A DNA stretch of 64,000 nucleotides from [Clostridium] polysaccharolyticum (GCF_900111595.1 NZ_FOHN01000001.1:5288-69287); one strand, 5' to 3'. Shown: positions 6,715-16,649, counted from the first letter of the stretch. The notes: generated from the sequence alone by a model not told the origin. Made by a program: numbers and translations.

Positions 6715-8850
6715 CTATTTCTCATTCCATTTTACTTGTGGTACAAATGTTTTTATCTTTCCGTATTTCTCTTTTTTTTCTTGTTTTGCTTCTTTCATTG
6801 CCTTTTGGCAGAATGAATCTTGAGCACACAAAGCTTCTTTGCCACGACGGTCTACTTTTTCGTAAGTCCCATCGCTTTTTAGCAGATGTGCTTTTAAAGT
6901 ATCAGCCAGCTGGGTTTTTAATATATTGAAAGCTTCTTGTTTTAGTTCTTCCTGTTCCACTGGGAATAAGATTTCCACTCGCTTGTCAAGATTTCGTGGC
7001 ATCCAGTCGGCGCTTCCCATATACACTTCTTCAAAGCCATCGTTGTAAAAATAAAAAATTCTCGCATGCTCTAAAAAGTTGCCAACAATGGAGCGGACAG
7101 TAATGTTATCACTGATGCCTGGAATTCCAGTTCTGAGGCAACAGATTCCACGGACAATTAACTCTATGGTTACACCAGCACTGGAGGCTTCGTATAAAGC
7201 GGCAATAATTCGCTGATCACATAAGGAATTCATTTTTGCAATGATGTGAGCTTTCTTTCCGTTTTTGGCGTGAATGATTTCTCGGTGTATCAAGGATAAA
7301 AATTTATCTCGCAGCCAAAGAGGAGCGATAGATAATTTGTTCCAGAACAAAGGCTCTGAATATCCTGAGAGCATGTTAAAGACTGCAGTTGCATCTTCTC
7401 CAATTGGCTTGGATGCTGTAAGCAGTCCTAAATCTGTATACAGTTTTGCTGTGGAATCGTTGTAATTGCCAGTACCCAAATGGACATATCTTCGTATGCC
7501 ATCATCTTCTCGGCGGACTACCAAGGTGATTTTGCTATGGGTTTTTAAACCAACTAATCCATAGATAACATGGCATCCAGCTTTTTCAAGTTTTCTGGCC
7601 CATATAATATTGTTTTCTTCATCAAAACGGGCTTTTAGTTCTACTAAAACCGTCACCTGCTTGCCATTTTCTGCGGCCTGGGCAAGAGAAGCGATGATTG
7701 GTGAATTGCTGCTGACACGATACAAAGTCTGTTTGATGGCGAGAACATTAGGATCTTTGGCAGCCTGCCGTACAAATTCCACTACTGCATCAAATGTCTG
7801 ATATGGATGATGGAGAAGGTAATCCTGTTTCCGTATCTGCTCAAATACATTGCTGTCTAAGCAAAGTCCCGGTACTGGCTGTGGTATATAGGCAGGAGTT
7901 TTTAAATCATCAAAACCATCTAATCCATAGACTTTCATTAAGAAGGTCAGATCAAGAGGACCATTTATCTTATATATGTTATCGTCTTTTACCTGCAGTT
8001 CCTGTTTTAAGATTTTCAGTAGCCGTTTATCAATGCCATCCTCTACTTCTAAACGGATGACCTCGCCCCACTGGCGTTTTTTTAACTGTTTTTCGATTTC
8101 CATTAATAAATCAGCGGCTTCGTCTTCATCTATATCCAGATCTGCATTTCGCATGATGCGGTAAGGAAATGCAGAGATAACTTCGTAATTTAAGAAAAGC
8201 TTGTTAATATTTTTTTCAATGATTTGCTCCATGAGGATAAACGTTCGAACTTCGCTTTTGCCTGAAGGAATTTCCACCATACGAGGAAGAACATCAGGCA
8301 CTTGAACAGTGGCAAAATCACAGTCAATTTCACTTTTTTTATCATGAATCAGAGCTCCTATATTTAGTGTTTTATTGCGTAGTAACGGAAATGGGCGGGA
8401 AGAATCCACTGCCATTGGTGTCAGAACAGGATATACTTCTTTTTGAAAATACATATCTACATATTTGTTTTGGTCAGCCGTAAGCTGTTCATGTGCGTGA
8501 AGCAGTTTGATTCCCTTTTGCTTTAACTGTGGCAGGAAACTGCGGTTGTATGTAGCATACTGCAGTTCTACCAGATTGTGTGTTGCAAGGCAGATTTTTT
8601 CCAGCTGTTCTTCAGCAGTCATGCCTGCAATATCTTTTTTCTTGTACTTGGCATGAACCATATCCATCAAAGAAGCAACACGTATCATAAAAAACTCATC
8701 TAGATTAGATGCTGTGATGCTTAGAAATTTAAGTCGTTCCAATAAAGGATTGGTTTTGTCTTTGGCTTCTTTTAAAATTCTTATGTTAAATTCCAGCCAG
8801 CTTAATTCCCGGTTAATGAAATATTCCGCTTTTTTAAAATTGGATTCCAT
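6715..8850 (-). CDS. ppk: Polyphosphate kinase (PPK1)
   Basis: 711 residues, full length for PPK1. It makes and reverses polyphosphate from ATP. The N-terminal domain begins YFINRELSWLEFN, the standard PPK1 opening. The two phospholipase-D-like catalytic domains are present: the HHPYQTFDAVVEF region, the GLKTHSKITLVVRR motif with the His that is autophosphorylated in this family, and the second His motif in LEHARIFYF. The gene overlaps the upstream ppx by one base (TAATG), so the two are translationally coupled, giving a synthesis plus degradation pair for polyphosphate or related phosphates. The downstream neighbour is the broken GNAT gene. Confidence 0.95.
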   Translation of the reverse strand: MESNFKKAEYFINRELSWLEFNIRILKEAKDKTNPLLERLKFLSITASNLDEFFMIRVASLMDMVHAKYKKKDIAGMTAEEQLEKICLATHNLVELQYATYNRSFLPQLKQKGIKLLHAHEQLTADQNKYVDMYFQKEVYPVLTPMAVDSSRPFPLLRNKTLNIGALIHDKKSEIDCDFATVQVPDVLPRMVEIPSGKSEVRTFILMEQIIEKNINKLFLNYEVISAFPYRIMRNADLDIDEDEAADLLMEIEKQLKKRQWGEVIRLEVEDGIDKRLLKILKQELQVKDDNIYKINGPLDLTFLMKVYGLDGFDDLKTPAYIPQPVPGLCLDSNVFEQIRKQDYLLHHPYQTFDAVVEFVRQAAKDPNVLAIKQTLYRVSSNSPIIASLAQAAENGKQVTVLVELKARFDEENNIIWARKLEKAGCHVIYGLVGLKTHSKITLVVRREDDGIRRYVHLGTGNYNDSTAKLYTDLGLLTASKPIGEDATAVFNMLSGYSEPLFWNKLSIAPLWLRDKFLSLIHREIIHAKNGKKAHIIAKMNSLCDQRIIAALYEASSAGVTIELIVRGICCLRTGIPGISDNITVRSIVGNFLEHARIFYFYNDGFEEVYMGSADWMPRNLDKRVEILFPVEQEELKQEAFNILKTQLADTLKAHLLKSDGTYEKVDRRGKEALCAQDSFCQKAMKEAKQEKKEKYGKIKTFVPQVKWNEK

Positions 8851-10388
8851 TAGCTAAATCTCCTTTTTTGTTTGATATAAGGCTTTATTCCATATACCTC
8901 TTCAAAAAAAGAGGCTTTTTCCTGAAATAAGCCAGATTCTAATGTGATATCTTCCACAGTATCTGTGGTTATGGTTAATACATTTTGTCTGTATGAAATT
9001 TTTACATTTGAAAATTTTTGTTTATGGCTTTTATCAAGTGCATTTGCTATGACGAATATAGCAAAGAGCTTGGAAAGCTTAATATAGTTTTCTTTACTGG
9101 TACTGTCCATATTAAGAGAAAAGCTTGGAAAAGTCTTGGGAGTATAGCGCACTAGTTCTGCAATCATTTCTCTTTCTTTATGAGATAGTCCGATGATTTC
9201 CGTTGACAGAATAATATGATAAGAGTTTTCTCTGGAATGGGTTAAATCAATGAAATCACCACAGCTATGAAGAATAATTGCAATTTCTAAGAGAAGCCGC
9301 TCTCGCTTTCCTAAACCATGAAGTTTTCGAATACTGTCGAAAATGCTTAATGCAAGAGAATTGACATTTTCAATATGTGCCTGATTGCAATGGTAGCGGC
9401 TGGCAATTTTTCTGGCGGAACACAAAATATCGTTGGCAAAATCGTGTTCACTTTGTATTTTCTCTTTCCTCTGTGCATATTCTGCTGCAATTCCATCACA
9501 CAAAGTAATCTCTGTCAGATAAATTTCTTTTGCCCGAATCTGCTTAAAGAGTTTTAGATAAATCATGGCAGTAGGAATTAATAAAGAGACTTGTTCCTTT
9601 GGAAATGAAACATGTCTTGTCAGTTCTTCTAAAGGCCTGCTTAACAAGGATTCAAATACCTGGTTAAGGGATTTGGCATTTATAGGGGCACTGCCTGCTT
9701 TTTGTGAGGTAATATGCAGAAAAAGGTTTAGCTGGTCACCAGTAGCAATGACTTGTTCTATCTTTTGTTCCTGAAGAAATAATTCTTGAAAGGTAATTAG
9801 TTCATTATCGATATATTCACTGATTAGTTTATGGAAGTTATCCGTTTTGTCTTCCATGGAAGATAAAAGTTCTTGTATGCGAAGAGAACCTAATTTAATA
9901 TTATGTGTCTGGGACAGACAACCATCCTGAAATAAGGAGATCTGGATACTTCCGGAACCAACATCCACAATGGCAGTTCCATTTTGAATTATTTTTTGAA
10001 ATGCTTCTACCTTTAAAGCGATTGCTTTATAACAAAGAAAGCGCTGTTCGGAGTTGCTAAGAATTTTTACTTTTATGCCAGTCCGTAATTTGATCTGATC
10101 AAGAATCAGCACGCTATTGGAAGCTTCTCGAATTGCACTAGTGGCATATGCAACATAATCTGTTATCTGGTATTCTTCCATTTTCTTCTGGAATTGTTCA
10201 AGTACTTCACATATTTCATTCACTAATTCGCTGCAGATTTTTTTGTGCTTATAGGAATAGGAGCCAAGATAAGTTGCGTGCCTAATATATTCTAATTCTT
10301 CAATGCCGTTTTTCTTTGATATCTGAAACAGTTTTAAGGATAATTCATTGGAGCCAACATCAATTGCTGCAAAAGTCGTAAACGCCAT
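8850..10388 (-). CDS. ppx: Ppx/GppA-family exopolyphosphatase with C-terminal HD-like domain
   Basis: 512 residues. The N-terminal 300 residues have the ASKHA fold marks [15 protein letters not shown] (first phosphate loop) and [15 protein letters not shown] (second loop). The C-terminal part (about 310-510) carries an HD-type helical region ([15 protein letters not shown]). It hydrolyses polyphosphate or pppGpp; which one cannot be told from sequence. A ribosome site AAAAGGAGGTTAATCT precedes the start, and a TATAAT-like -10 on the minus strand (10406-10411) lies in the gap shared with the divergent queA. It is followed directly by ppk. Confidence 0.9.
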   Translation of the reverse strand: MAFTTFAAIDVGSNELSLKLFQISKKNGIEELEYIRHATYLGSYSYKHKKICSELVNEICEVLEQFQKKMEEYQITDYVAYATSAIREASNSVLILDQIKLRTGIKVKILSNSEQRFLCYKAIALKVEAFQKIIQNGTAIVDVGSGSIQISLFQDGCLSQTHNIKLGSLRIQELLSSMEDKTDNFHKLISEYIDNELITFQELFLQEQKIEQVIATGDQLNLFLHITSQKAGSAPINAKSLNQVFESLLSRPLEELTRHVSFPKEQVSLLIPTAMIYLKLFKQIRAKEIYLTEITLCDGIAAEYAQRKEKIQSEHDFANDILCSARKIASRYHCNQAHIENVNSLALSIFDSIRKLHGLGKRERLLLEIAIILHSCGDFIDLTHSRENSYHIILSTEIIGLSHKEREMIAELVRYTPKTFPSFSLNMDSTSKENYIKLSKLFAIFVIANALDKSHKQKFSNVKISYRQNVLTITTDTVEDITLESGLFQEKASFFEEVYGIKPYIKQKRRFS

Positions 10389-10499
10389 AGATTAACCTCC
10401 TTTTCATTATATTTTACTATTTTTAAGAAAAAAACACTAGGGTTTTTGAAAAAAGTATGTATAATAGGAGTTGGACAAAATTTTATTGGAGTGAAAGAT

Positions 10500-11525
10500 A
10501 TGAAAACATCAGATTTTTATTTTGATTTGCCAGAAGAACTGATTGCACAGGATCCATTAGAGGATCGTTCCAGTTCAAAACTGTTAGTTTTAAAGAAAGA
10601 AACCGGAGCTATTACCCATAAGGTATTTAAGGATATAAAAGAATATTTAAAAGCAGGAGACTGTCTGGTTCTTAATAACACAAAGGTTATTCCAGCCCGT
10701 CTGATTGGAGAAAAAGAAGGAACAGGTGCTAAAATTGAATTGTTATTGTTAAAGCGTTTTGAAGGTGATGTGTGGGAAACTCTTGTAAAGCCAGGCAAGA
10801 AAGCAAAACCGGGAACCCGTGTTATATTTGGCGGCGGCCTGCTGACTGGAGAAATTATAGAGATAGCAGAAGAAGGAAACCGTCATGTGAAATTTCATTA
10901 TGAAGGGATTTTTGAGGAAATTCTTGATCAGTTAGGACAGATGCCGCTTCCTCCATATATTACGCACCAGTTACAGGACAAGAACCGTTATCAGACCGTA
11001 TATGCGAAATATGAGGGTTCTGCGGCGGCACCTACAGCTGGACTTCATTTTACGAAGGAACTGTTACAGGAATTAAAGGATATGGGCGTTGAGATTGCAA
11101 GTGTTACTTTGCATGTTGGCCTTGGAACGTTCCGTCCTGTAAAAGTAGATGATGTGACCAGGCATCATATGCATTCTGAGTTTTATCAGGTATTGCCAGA
11201 GGAGGCTGAGAAAATCAATCGTGCAAAACGGGAAGGCAGAAGAATAATCTGTGTTGGAACCACAAGCTGCCGTACCATTGAATCAGCAGCCGATGAAAAT
11301 GGAGTAGTACAGGCGGGCAGTGGAGATACGGAAATCTTTATTTACCCAGGATACCAGTTTAAGGTACTGGACTGTCTGATTACCAACTTCCATTTGCCAG
11401 AATCTACGTTGTTAATGCTGGTTTCTGCATTGGCTGGAAAAGAGCATATTATGGATGCGTATAAGAAAGCTGTGGAGCTTAAATATCGGTTCTTTAGTTT
11501 TGGGGATGCGATGTTTATAGAGTAG
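10500..11525 (+). CDS. queA: S-adenosylmethionine:tRNA ribosyltransferase-isomerase QueA
   Basis: 341 residues, the normal length. It transfers and isomerises the ribosyl part of SAM to 7-aminomethyl-7-deazaguanine in tRNA, making epoxyqueuosine. The start [19 protein letters not shown] is the standard one, so the ATG at 10500 (after GGAGTGAAAGAT) was preferred over the frame opening at 10446. Family motifs seen: [35 protein letters not shown] and [15 protein letters not shown]. No other queuosine genes are nearby. It is divergent from ppx-ppk and ends at a terminator. Confidence 0.97.
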   Translation: MKTSDFYFDLPEELIAQDPLEDRSSSKLLVLKKETGAITHKVFKDIKEYLKAGDCLVLNNTKVIPARLIGEKEGTGAKIELLLLKRFEGDVWETLVKPGKKAKPGTRVIFGGGLLTGEIIEIAEEGNRHVKFHYEGIFEEILDQLGQMPLPPYITHQLQDKNRYQTVYAKYEGSAAAPTAGLHFTKELLQELKDMGVEIASVTLHVGLGTFRPVKVDDVTRHHMHSEFYQVLPEEAEKINRAKREGRRIICVGTTSCRTIESAADENGVVQAGSGDTEIFIYPGYQFKVLDCLITNFHLPESTLLMLVSALAGKEHIMDAYKKAVELKYRFFSFGDAMFIE

Positions 11526-11545
11526 GGAATATTGAGTTTAGTGGG

Positions 11546-11576
11546 AAGCACCTTGTTTTTGGCAAGGTGCTTTTAA
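11546..11576 (+). terminator. Rho-independent terminator after queA
   Basis: AAGCACCTTG (11546-11555) and CAAGGTGCTT (11563-11572) form a perfect ten-base stem followed by TTAAAA. Confidence 0.85.
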
Positions 11577-11723
11577 AATGGATTGTTTTAAAGGTGAGTT
11601 TTCTTAAGTTATCATTGAATATGTACAAAAAAATATTATATTATTACATTAATAGGGAAAAAGATGCATGGTAAATTAGGTTGTAGATATTGAATTGCAT
11701 AATTTTAACAAAAAAAGAGACAG

Positions 11724-11765
11724 GTAAAATATAATGATCGTCTAGCGATTCGTAATATATTTTAC
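11724..11765. repeat. Perfect inverted repeat in the gap before the accessory island
   Basis: GTAAAATATA (11724-11733) and TATATTTTAC (11756-11765) with an inner partial hairpin (GATCG/CGAT). There is no T tract. The surrounding 250 bases after queA carry no gene. It may be a remnant mobile-element end or a regulatory structure. Confidence 0.45.
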
Positions 11766-11825
11766 GTGCCTCCACTATCTAAACATATCTTAAACCTTAT
11801 TTAGTAGGAAGTCAAGAGGAAAATT

Positions 11826-12104
11826 ATGATAAAAGGGTGTAACAATATAGATTTAGAGCGGTATGGAATAGAACCGAAATATTATTTATTCTATCAGGTT
11901 TGGAAAGAATTAACGGAACGAAAAACTTTAGATTCTTATCAGTATCATATAATGAATTCATTAGAAATATTAAATGAGCTGAACACGGTTATTGGATTAA
12001 AATTAAATGGTATTCATAATTCAGAACACAATGTGATGGATTGTAAAAGCGAGGCACAGGAAATCATTGTAGTGGTCAAGCATTATTTTTTATACTCATG
12101 CTGA
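11826..12104 (+). CDS. Hypothetical protein, probably truncated at its 3' end
   Basis: 92 residues beginning with a reasonable ribosome site (AAGAGGAAAATT). I do not recognise a family; it is mostly helical and charged with no signal peptide. The last codons (about from 12083) run into the IS3-family transposase fragment read on the other strand, so the original gene was probably cut by that insertion or by a later deletion, and the final residues are not native. Confidence 0.4.
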   Translation: MIKGCNNIDLERYGIEPKYYLFYQVWKELTERKTLDSYQYHIMNSLEILNELNTVIGLKLNGIHNSEHNVMDCKSEAQEIIVVVKHYFLYSC

Positions 12105-12532
12105 TAAATTAGTTCATTTTTCAATGTGTTGTAATAACGTTCCATTGGTGCATTATCATAAGGATAACCTGCCTTACTCATGATCTGAGCCACTCCCACA
12201 GATTCACAATAGCTGGTAAATGCATGAGATGTGTATTGAGATCCTTGATCGCTATGAAGAATTAGTTCCCCTTTTAGTTTGGATTGTGACTGGAGAACCT
12301 TCTTTAAAGTTCTAATTGCCAGGTCGCTTGTGATTTCTTTGTCGGTAATGCTGGAAATGATATTGCGGTCATGCAGCTCTAAAATGGCACAGTTATAACG
12401 CACGCTTCCGTCCTTTAAGAATAGGTATGTAAAATCTGTACACCAGCGTTGGTTTGCATCCGGTGCGGAGAAATTCTGGCTAATAAGATTTGGAAATACC
12501 TTATGTGCTTTATGTTTCTGGTATCCTGGCAT
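12083..12532 (-). pseudogene. IS3-family transposase (orfB) fragment
   Basis: The frame encodes the DDE integrase core of an IS3/IS150-type orfB: the first Asp in WCTDFTYLFL, the second in LHSDQGSQYTS and the catalytic Glu in NAPMERYYNTLKNE. The N-terminal helix-turn-helix half is missing, since the frame starts near the linker KHKAHKVFPNL. The C-terminal tail after YQHEYKK, usually another 40-50 residues ending with the N-x-x-R-P-H region, is also absent. No flanking inverted repeats were seen beside it. It is an immobile relic marking this strip as accessory. Confidence 0.85.
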
Positions 12533-12787
12533 TTTTTTGTTTCTAACTCATAATTTTTTCTTATAATAATATCCTCTCTTCCTTTGTAAGATTATATCTT
12601 ATTAGGTAGAGGTGATATAACTTTAGTTTACCACAACAAAAACAGGAAGTAAGAATGTAGTAGCCAAATTATAGGAAGCATGATATGATAAGTGTATTAT
12701 ATTGGATGTTTTCTTAACTAAATTTTAAGATTAGAGTTAAATTATTGTGAAATATAAATATATTCATTTGTAGGAAGGTGATGTAGT

Positions 12788-13657
12788 ATGTTTTATTCTC
12801 CATTGAGATATCCTGGAGGTAAAGGAAAATTAGAACCATTTATGGAAATTCTTATTAAGCAAACAGGGCATATTGGAGGAACATATATTGAGCCATTTGC
12901 TGGTGGGGCTGGTATAGCATTAGAGCTGTTAGAAAAAAATATTGTTAAAGAAATAGTTATTAATGATTTAGATAAAGGTATTTACTCTTTTTGGAAAGCA
13001 ATATTAACTGAGACAGATAGGTTTATTGAAGATATAGGAAATGTTCCACTAAATATTGATGAGTGGAATAGGCAAAAGTCGATTCTGAAAAACAACATTA
13101 AATACAGCTATGAGTTAGGTTTTGCTACATTTTATTTAAATCGAACAAATAGATCGGGAATAATTAAAGGCGGGTTAATAGGTGGGGTTGAACAAAATGG
13201 AAAGTGGAAAATGGACGCTAGATTTAATCGAAATGCGTTGATTGAGCGTATTTCAAAAATTGCTAAACGAAAGAAGAATATTCATATTTATAATAAAGAC
13301 GTAAACTCATTTGTCCAGAATTATTTACCACGATATGAAGATAATGCATTTGTATATTTTGATCCACCTTATTTTGGAAAGGGAAAGCAATTGTACTTGA
13401 ATTTTTTCTCATATGAAGATCATGTTCGTATTGAAAGAATGATAAATGAGCAGGTAAATTGTGATTGGGTTATAACATATGATGATGTTCAGGAAATTGC
13501 GGATATATATCAAAATCATATTTTGAGAAGATTTGATTTGAACTATAGTGCTGCTGTAAAAAGAAAAGCAAGTGAAATTATTATTTTCAGACGACTGGAT
13601 ATGATACCTGGTGTTGAACAATTGCAAGAAAAAAAGATATGTGTCAACTTACGATAG
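12788..13657 (+). CDS. Dam-type (D12 class) DNA N6-adenine methyltransferase
   Basis: 289 residues. The order of motifs is that of the D12/Dam family: motif X RYPGGKG (7-13), the SAM-binding motif I EPFAGGAG (35-42), and the catalytic motif IV DPPY (192-195), so it should transfer methyl from SAM to adenine in DNA. The target site cannot be read from the sequence. The ribosome site is AGGAAGGTGATGTAGT. The next gene starts ten bases after its stop, so the two form an operon. It is next to an ATPase with a predicted nuclease domain and close to an IS relic, which suggests a restriction-modification-like or phage-defence module rather than a housekeeping Dam. Confidence 0.9.
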   Translation: MFYSPLRYPGGKGKLEPFMEILIKQTGHIGGTYIEPFAGGAGIALELLEKNIVKEIVINDLDKGIYSFWKAILTETDRFIEDIGNVPLNIDEWNRQKSILKNNIKYSYELGFATFYLNRTNRSGIIKGGLIGGVEQNGKWKMDARFNRNALIERISKIAKRKKNIHIYNKDVNSFVQNYLPRYEDNAFVYFDPPYFGKGKQLYLNFFSYEDHVRIERMINEQVNCDWVITYDDVQEIADIYQNHILRRFDLNYSAAVKRKASEIIIFRRLDMIPGVEQLQEKKICVNLR

Positions 13658-13667
13658 GGGGAAGCTC

Positions 13668-15263
13668 ATGTATAAATTATTAACTATAAATGACTTTAGG
13701 CAATTTAAAGATAAGGAAATTTTTTTAGGGAGAAGATTAACAGTAATTGCTGGAAAAAATTCAACAGGAAAGTCAACAATATTAGGGATATTAGCGAATA
13801 GCGGTGAATTAAAGAAAAAAGATGGAACTACATATTCGAATAGACAATTCAGAGCAGAATTTGGTGAAATTTTTCACGGGAGCAGGAATTTTGATGCATC
13901 TGGTTCTGATAGGATTCAAATTGATATAGTTGATGATAACGATCAACAAATAGATTATAGAAAGTTTCGTACTGCTTGGCAAAATGATAATGGAAAGGAT
14001 AGATTTAGGGTAATTCCGTTAAAAGTTTCAGAGGATGGAAAAAAGACAGAAGCTAAAATGCAAATACCAGTGATTTACTTAGGATTATCACGATTATTTC
14101 CTATTGGAGAGGCTAATGAAGACAATATTACTACAAATAAAATAAAGTTTATCGATGATGAACAGAAAAAATGGTTTGTTGAAAAATACACAGACATATT
14201 ATCTATATATGACAATATTAATGTCGTTAATAACTACTCAATTGGAGAAACTGATAGAAAGAAAGGAGTAGGAATCGAAACTGACCAATATGATTATTTA
14301 ACCAACTCTTCTGGACAAGATAATCTAGGGCAGATTCTAATGTCAATATTATCATTTAAGAAGCTAAGACAAACTAGGGAACACTGGACAGGAGGGTTAC
14401 TCTTAATAGATGAGATTGATGCTACCTTACATCCAGCTGCACAAAAGAGACTTATTGATTTGTTGATTAAAGAAGCAAAGTTAAATAATATTCAGGTTGT
14501 AGTGACAACCCACAGTTCAGATCTGCTGAAGCATATTTGTACAAAGACTGCATATAATAATATTTGTAAGAATAATGATGTTGAATTGTACTATTTTACA
14601 AATGCCAATAGACGGTTGGAATTAATGCGCAATCCAGATTATTCTACAATAGAAAATGATTTATTGGTGGAGTCAATGTTGCAAAATTCAAATAAGGTAA
14701 AAGTGTATTCAGAAGATGCTGAGGGTAGATGGTTCATTAAAAAATTAGTACCAGAATATTTGCTTTATGTTGAAGTATTAGATGTTAAAATCGGTTGTGA
14801 TCAATTACTAAGTCTTTATTCAGGAGATGTATCATATTTTGGGAATGTTCTTATTGTTCTTGATGGGGATGTCCAGAAAAAGGACTTGGAAGTAATACCT
14901 GAACAATTAAGAAAAAGACTGAATAACATAATTAAATTACCTGGAACAACAAGACCTGAGGAAGTAATATACCAGTATATTTTATCTTTAGAGCCAGAAC
15001 ATCCGTATTGGGAAAATGCTAGTAAAGTTTATATGAATTGGATGTATTTTAAGGAAAATGGACCAGATTCACAAAGGTATCAGCAGGAAAAAGAACGTGA
15101 GAGATATAAAAAATGGTTTATTGAACATCAAACAATTTTTGATTCTACAAAGTTGTTTGAATTTTGGGCAAACGATAATAAGGAAGCAGTAGAAAAATTT
15201 AAAAAGGAATTTATAACTGCATATAATGCAGTTGCGAGTAGAATATTTACAATCAAGATTTAA
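13668..15263 (+). CDS. AAA/ABC-type ATPase with predicted C-terminal OLD-like TOPRIM nuclease domain
   Basis: 531 residues, starting at the ATG behind AGGGGGAAGCTC. The N-terminal RecF/SMC-like half opens with KLLTINDFRQF and has Walker A GKNSTGKST (29-37), an ABC signature-like TNSSGQ (212-217), Walker B LLLIDEID (244-251) and the switch His in VVTTHSSD. The C-terminal third has an acidic Glu in VYSEDAEGRW (about 349) and LIVLDGD (Asp 399 and 401). These match the Glu and DxD elements of TOPRIM domains found in OLD-family nucleases and DUF4435-type proteins. With the adenine methylase upstream it may be a two-gene defence system in which methylation protects self DNA. The TOPRIM call is by motif only. 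Confidence 0.75.
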   Translation: MYKLLTINDFRQFKDKEIFLGRRLTVIAGKNSTGKSTILGILANSGELKKKDGTTYSNRQFRAEFGEIFHGSRNFDASGSDRIQIDIVDDNDQQIDYRKFRTAWQNDNGKDRFRVIPLKVSEDGKKTEAKMQIPVIYLGLSRLFPIGEANEDNITTNKIKFIDDEQKKWFVEKYTDILSIYDNINVVNNYSIGETDRKKGVGIETDQYDYLTNSSGQDNLGQILMSILSFKKLRQTREHWTGGLLLIDEIDATLHPAAQKRLIDLLIKEAKLNNIQVVVTTHSSDLLKHICTKTAYNNICKNNDVELYYFTNANRRLELMRNPDYSTIENDLLVESMLQNSNKVKVYSEDAEGRWFIKKLVPEYLLYVEVLDVKIGCDQLLSLYSGDVSYFGNVLIVLDGDVQKKDLEVIPEQLRKRLNNIIKLPGTTRPEEVIYQYILSLEPEHPYWENASKVYMNWMYFKENGPDSQRYQQEKERERYKKWFIEHQTIFDSTKLFEFWANDNKEAVEKFKKEFITAYNAVASRIFTIKI

Positions 15264-15366
15264 GAATAATATATTATACGGAAAGTAGAAGTCTGATGAG
15301 ATGCTATTGTTCAAAAAAGAATAGATTTGAATGAACACAAGGCATGTGAAAAGGCTGACATATATT

Positions 15367-15460
15367 GTACCCTTTGTCAAGGACATTTTTGAAAAGTAAG
15401 TTACCTGTTATTTAGACAATCTCATAAATGTATGTGTCCTTATTTTAAGACAAAGGGTAC
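15367..15460. repeat. 94-bp inverted-repeat element (MITE-like) in the gap after the ATPase gene
   Basis: GTACCCTTTGTC (15367-15378) is perfectly repeated inverted as GACAAAGGGTAC (15449-15460), with a second nested pair AAGGACA (15379-15385) and TGTCCTT (15435-15441). The outside end begins TGTACCC, similar to IS3-family tips, and a TTTTG follows the right end, so it may also stop transcription of the ATPase gene. It is probably the joined remains of an IS or a miniature element. The rest of 15264-15581 holds no gene. Confidence 0.6.
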
Positions 15461-15581
15461 TTTTGTTCTCTGTTATTAAACATATTCATTTCTAATATCC
15501 TTAATAATAGGTATTCTCTCAAAAATATCATAAGAATTTATATTTATTGTTAGTTTGTTTGCTCTTTAGGCTTGCGAGAAG

Positions 15582-15761
15582 ATGAAGCTTTCCTACAAGT
15601 ATAAAAACTTCTTCAAGAAACACCAGCTAAAGAGCATAGTTCTTTTACAGAAAGCCTTCGATAACTATGATGTTTTTAAAGAGTGTCTGGTAATCAGAGA
15701 ATACCATAGAAAGTATGTCTTAATAGGTGGGTGCTTGACAAACTCCTGTCCAAACTTATGA
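15582..15761 (+). CDS. Short hypothetical ORF, 59 aa (possible gene remnant)
   Basis: An open frame from ATG with a GCGAGAAG stretch upstream; basic and rich in Lys and Tyr (starts MKLSYKYKNFFKKHQLKS). No family was recognised. Its last bases overlap the 3' end of the convergent kinase-like gene. It may be the tail of a gene lost with the neighbouring mobile element. Confidence 0.25.
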   Translation: MKLSYKYKNFFKKHQLKSIVLLQKAFDNYDVFKECLVIREYHRKYVLIGGCLTNSCPNL

Positions 15762-16562
15762 GTGCATTATATCCACCACATCTCCCATCTCAAATTCCTT
15801 TGACTTCACAACCAAACACTTCTCCCCAATTACCTCATCAATCACCCGAAGTTCAATCCTCCTCCGGCACTCCAGATGCTTAATTAAATCCTCCCCATTC
15901 TGATATCCATGCCTTTTCCCATAAGGAGACTTAGTCAGATATTCCATCATAAGAGAAAACCAGATTTCATTTCCTCTGGTATCTGCTCTTTCTTTCCGAA
16001 TCTGTGCAATATTTCCGGCAATATCACTAGAATCAATATAAATCATTCTGAAATTCTTATCCCGTAATATCTCATAAGCCTGTTTGTAGAATCCAACGAT
16101 TTCATCCTCTGGCATTTCATAAAACAGCATCATACATTCAATGGAATTCTGAAAAAAAGAACACTCAAACAGGTTTCCATAAGAAGAAAACAGCTCATAC
16201 CGTTTCATAATGGTGTCTCGAAAGAAAGGAAAATCCACCTGTCCATCGTAGATTTCATAACTTCCAAGATGATTATGGAAACCTTCATAATCTGTTAGAA
16301 TACGAGTGTATGCAACAATATAGCGGTCCTCTTCAACTTTAGTATACCGTTTGATATCCTCTGCAATGTCTGGATATTTACTGAGAACCTCCTTATATTG
16401 TTTTTCATTAAGATATCCACACCAAGCCAGCTCAACAGGAGATATGCCACCTTCCTGATAGAAATGATAATCAGGAAGCTCTTTTGCAAGTTTATTGGCA
16501 AGGGTGCTTTTCCCGCTTCCCTGTAATCCCTCAATAAATATGTTTTTTTTGTTATGATTCAT
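15756..16562 (-). CDS. P-loop kinase-like protein (deoxynucleoside/thymidylate-kinase fold)
   Basis: 268 residues. It opens with IFIEGLQGSGKSTLANKL, a Walker A loop of the nucleoside/nucleotide kinase type (GLQGSGKS). A possible lid-region basic segment (RKERADTRG) and RMIYIDSS as the hydrophobic strand with an acidic end follow. The fold resembles small-molecule kinases of the deoxynucleoside kinase group, but no substrate motif is clear. It is transcribed alone toward the accessory island. Upstream lies a perfect 15-base inverted repeat. It could equally be a resistance-type or tRNA-modifying kinase. Confidence 0.65.
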   Translation of the reverse strand: MNHNKKNIFIEGLQGSGKSTLANKLAKELPDYHFYQEGGISPVELAWCGYLNEKQYKEVLSKYPDIAEDIKRYTKVEEDRYIVAYTRILTDYEGFHNHLGSYEIYDGQVDFPFFRDTIMKRYELFSSYGNLFECSFFQNSIECMMLFYEMPEDEIVGFYKQAYEILRDKNFRMIYIDSSDIAGNIAQIRKERADTRGNEIWFSLMMEYLTKSPYGKRHGYQNGEDLIKHLECRRRIELRVIDEVIGEKCLVVKSKEFEMGDVVDIMHS

Positions 16563-16609
16563 AATTCCCTCTTCAAAATGCAGTTTGTATGTTCTGGCAT
16601 CAATAACGT

Positions 16610-16649
16610 ATAAGAGAGATTATAACCATAACATTATAATCTCTCTTAT
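16610..16649 (-). terminator. 15-bp inverted repeat between GH127-like and kinase-like genes
   Basis: ATAAGAGAGATTATA (16610-16624) and TATAATCTCTCTTAT (16635-16649) pair perfectly with a ten-base loop. It lies downstream of the large glycosidase gene on the minus strand, so a terminator is likely, though the T run is weak; an operator for the kinase-like gene is an alternative. Confidence 0.5.

Noticed and set aside
12788-13657. Housekeeping Dam methylase
   Set aside because: Operon with a nuclease-like ATPase and IS debris makes an accessory defence role more likely, though target site is unknown.
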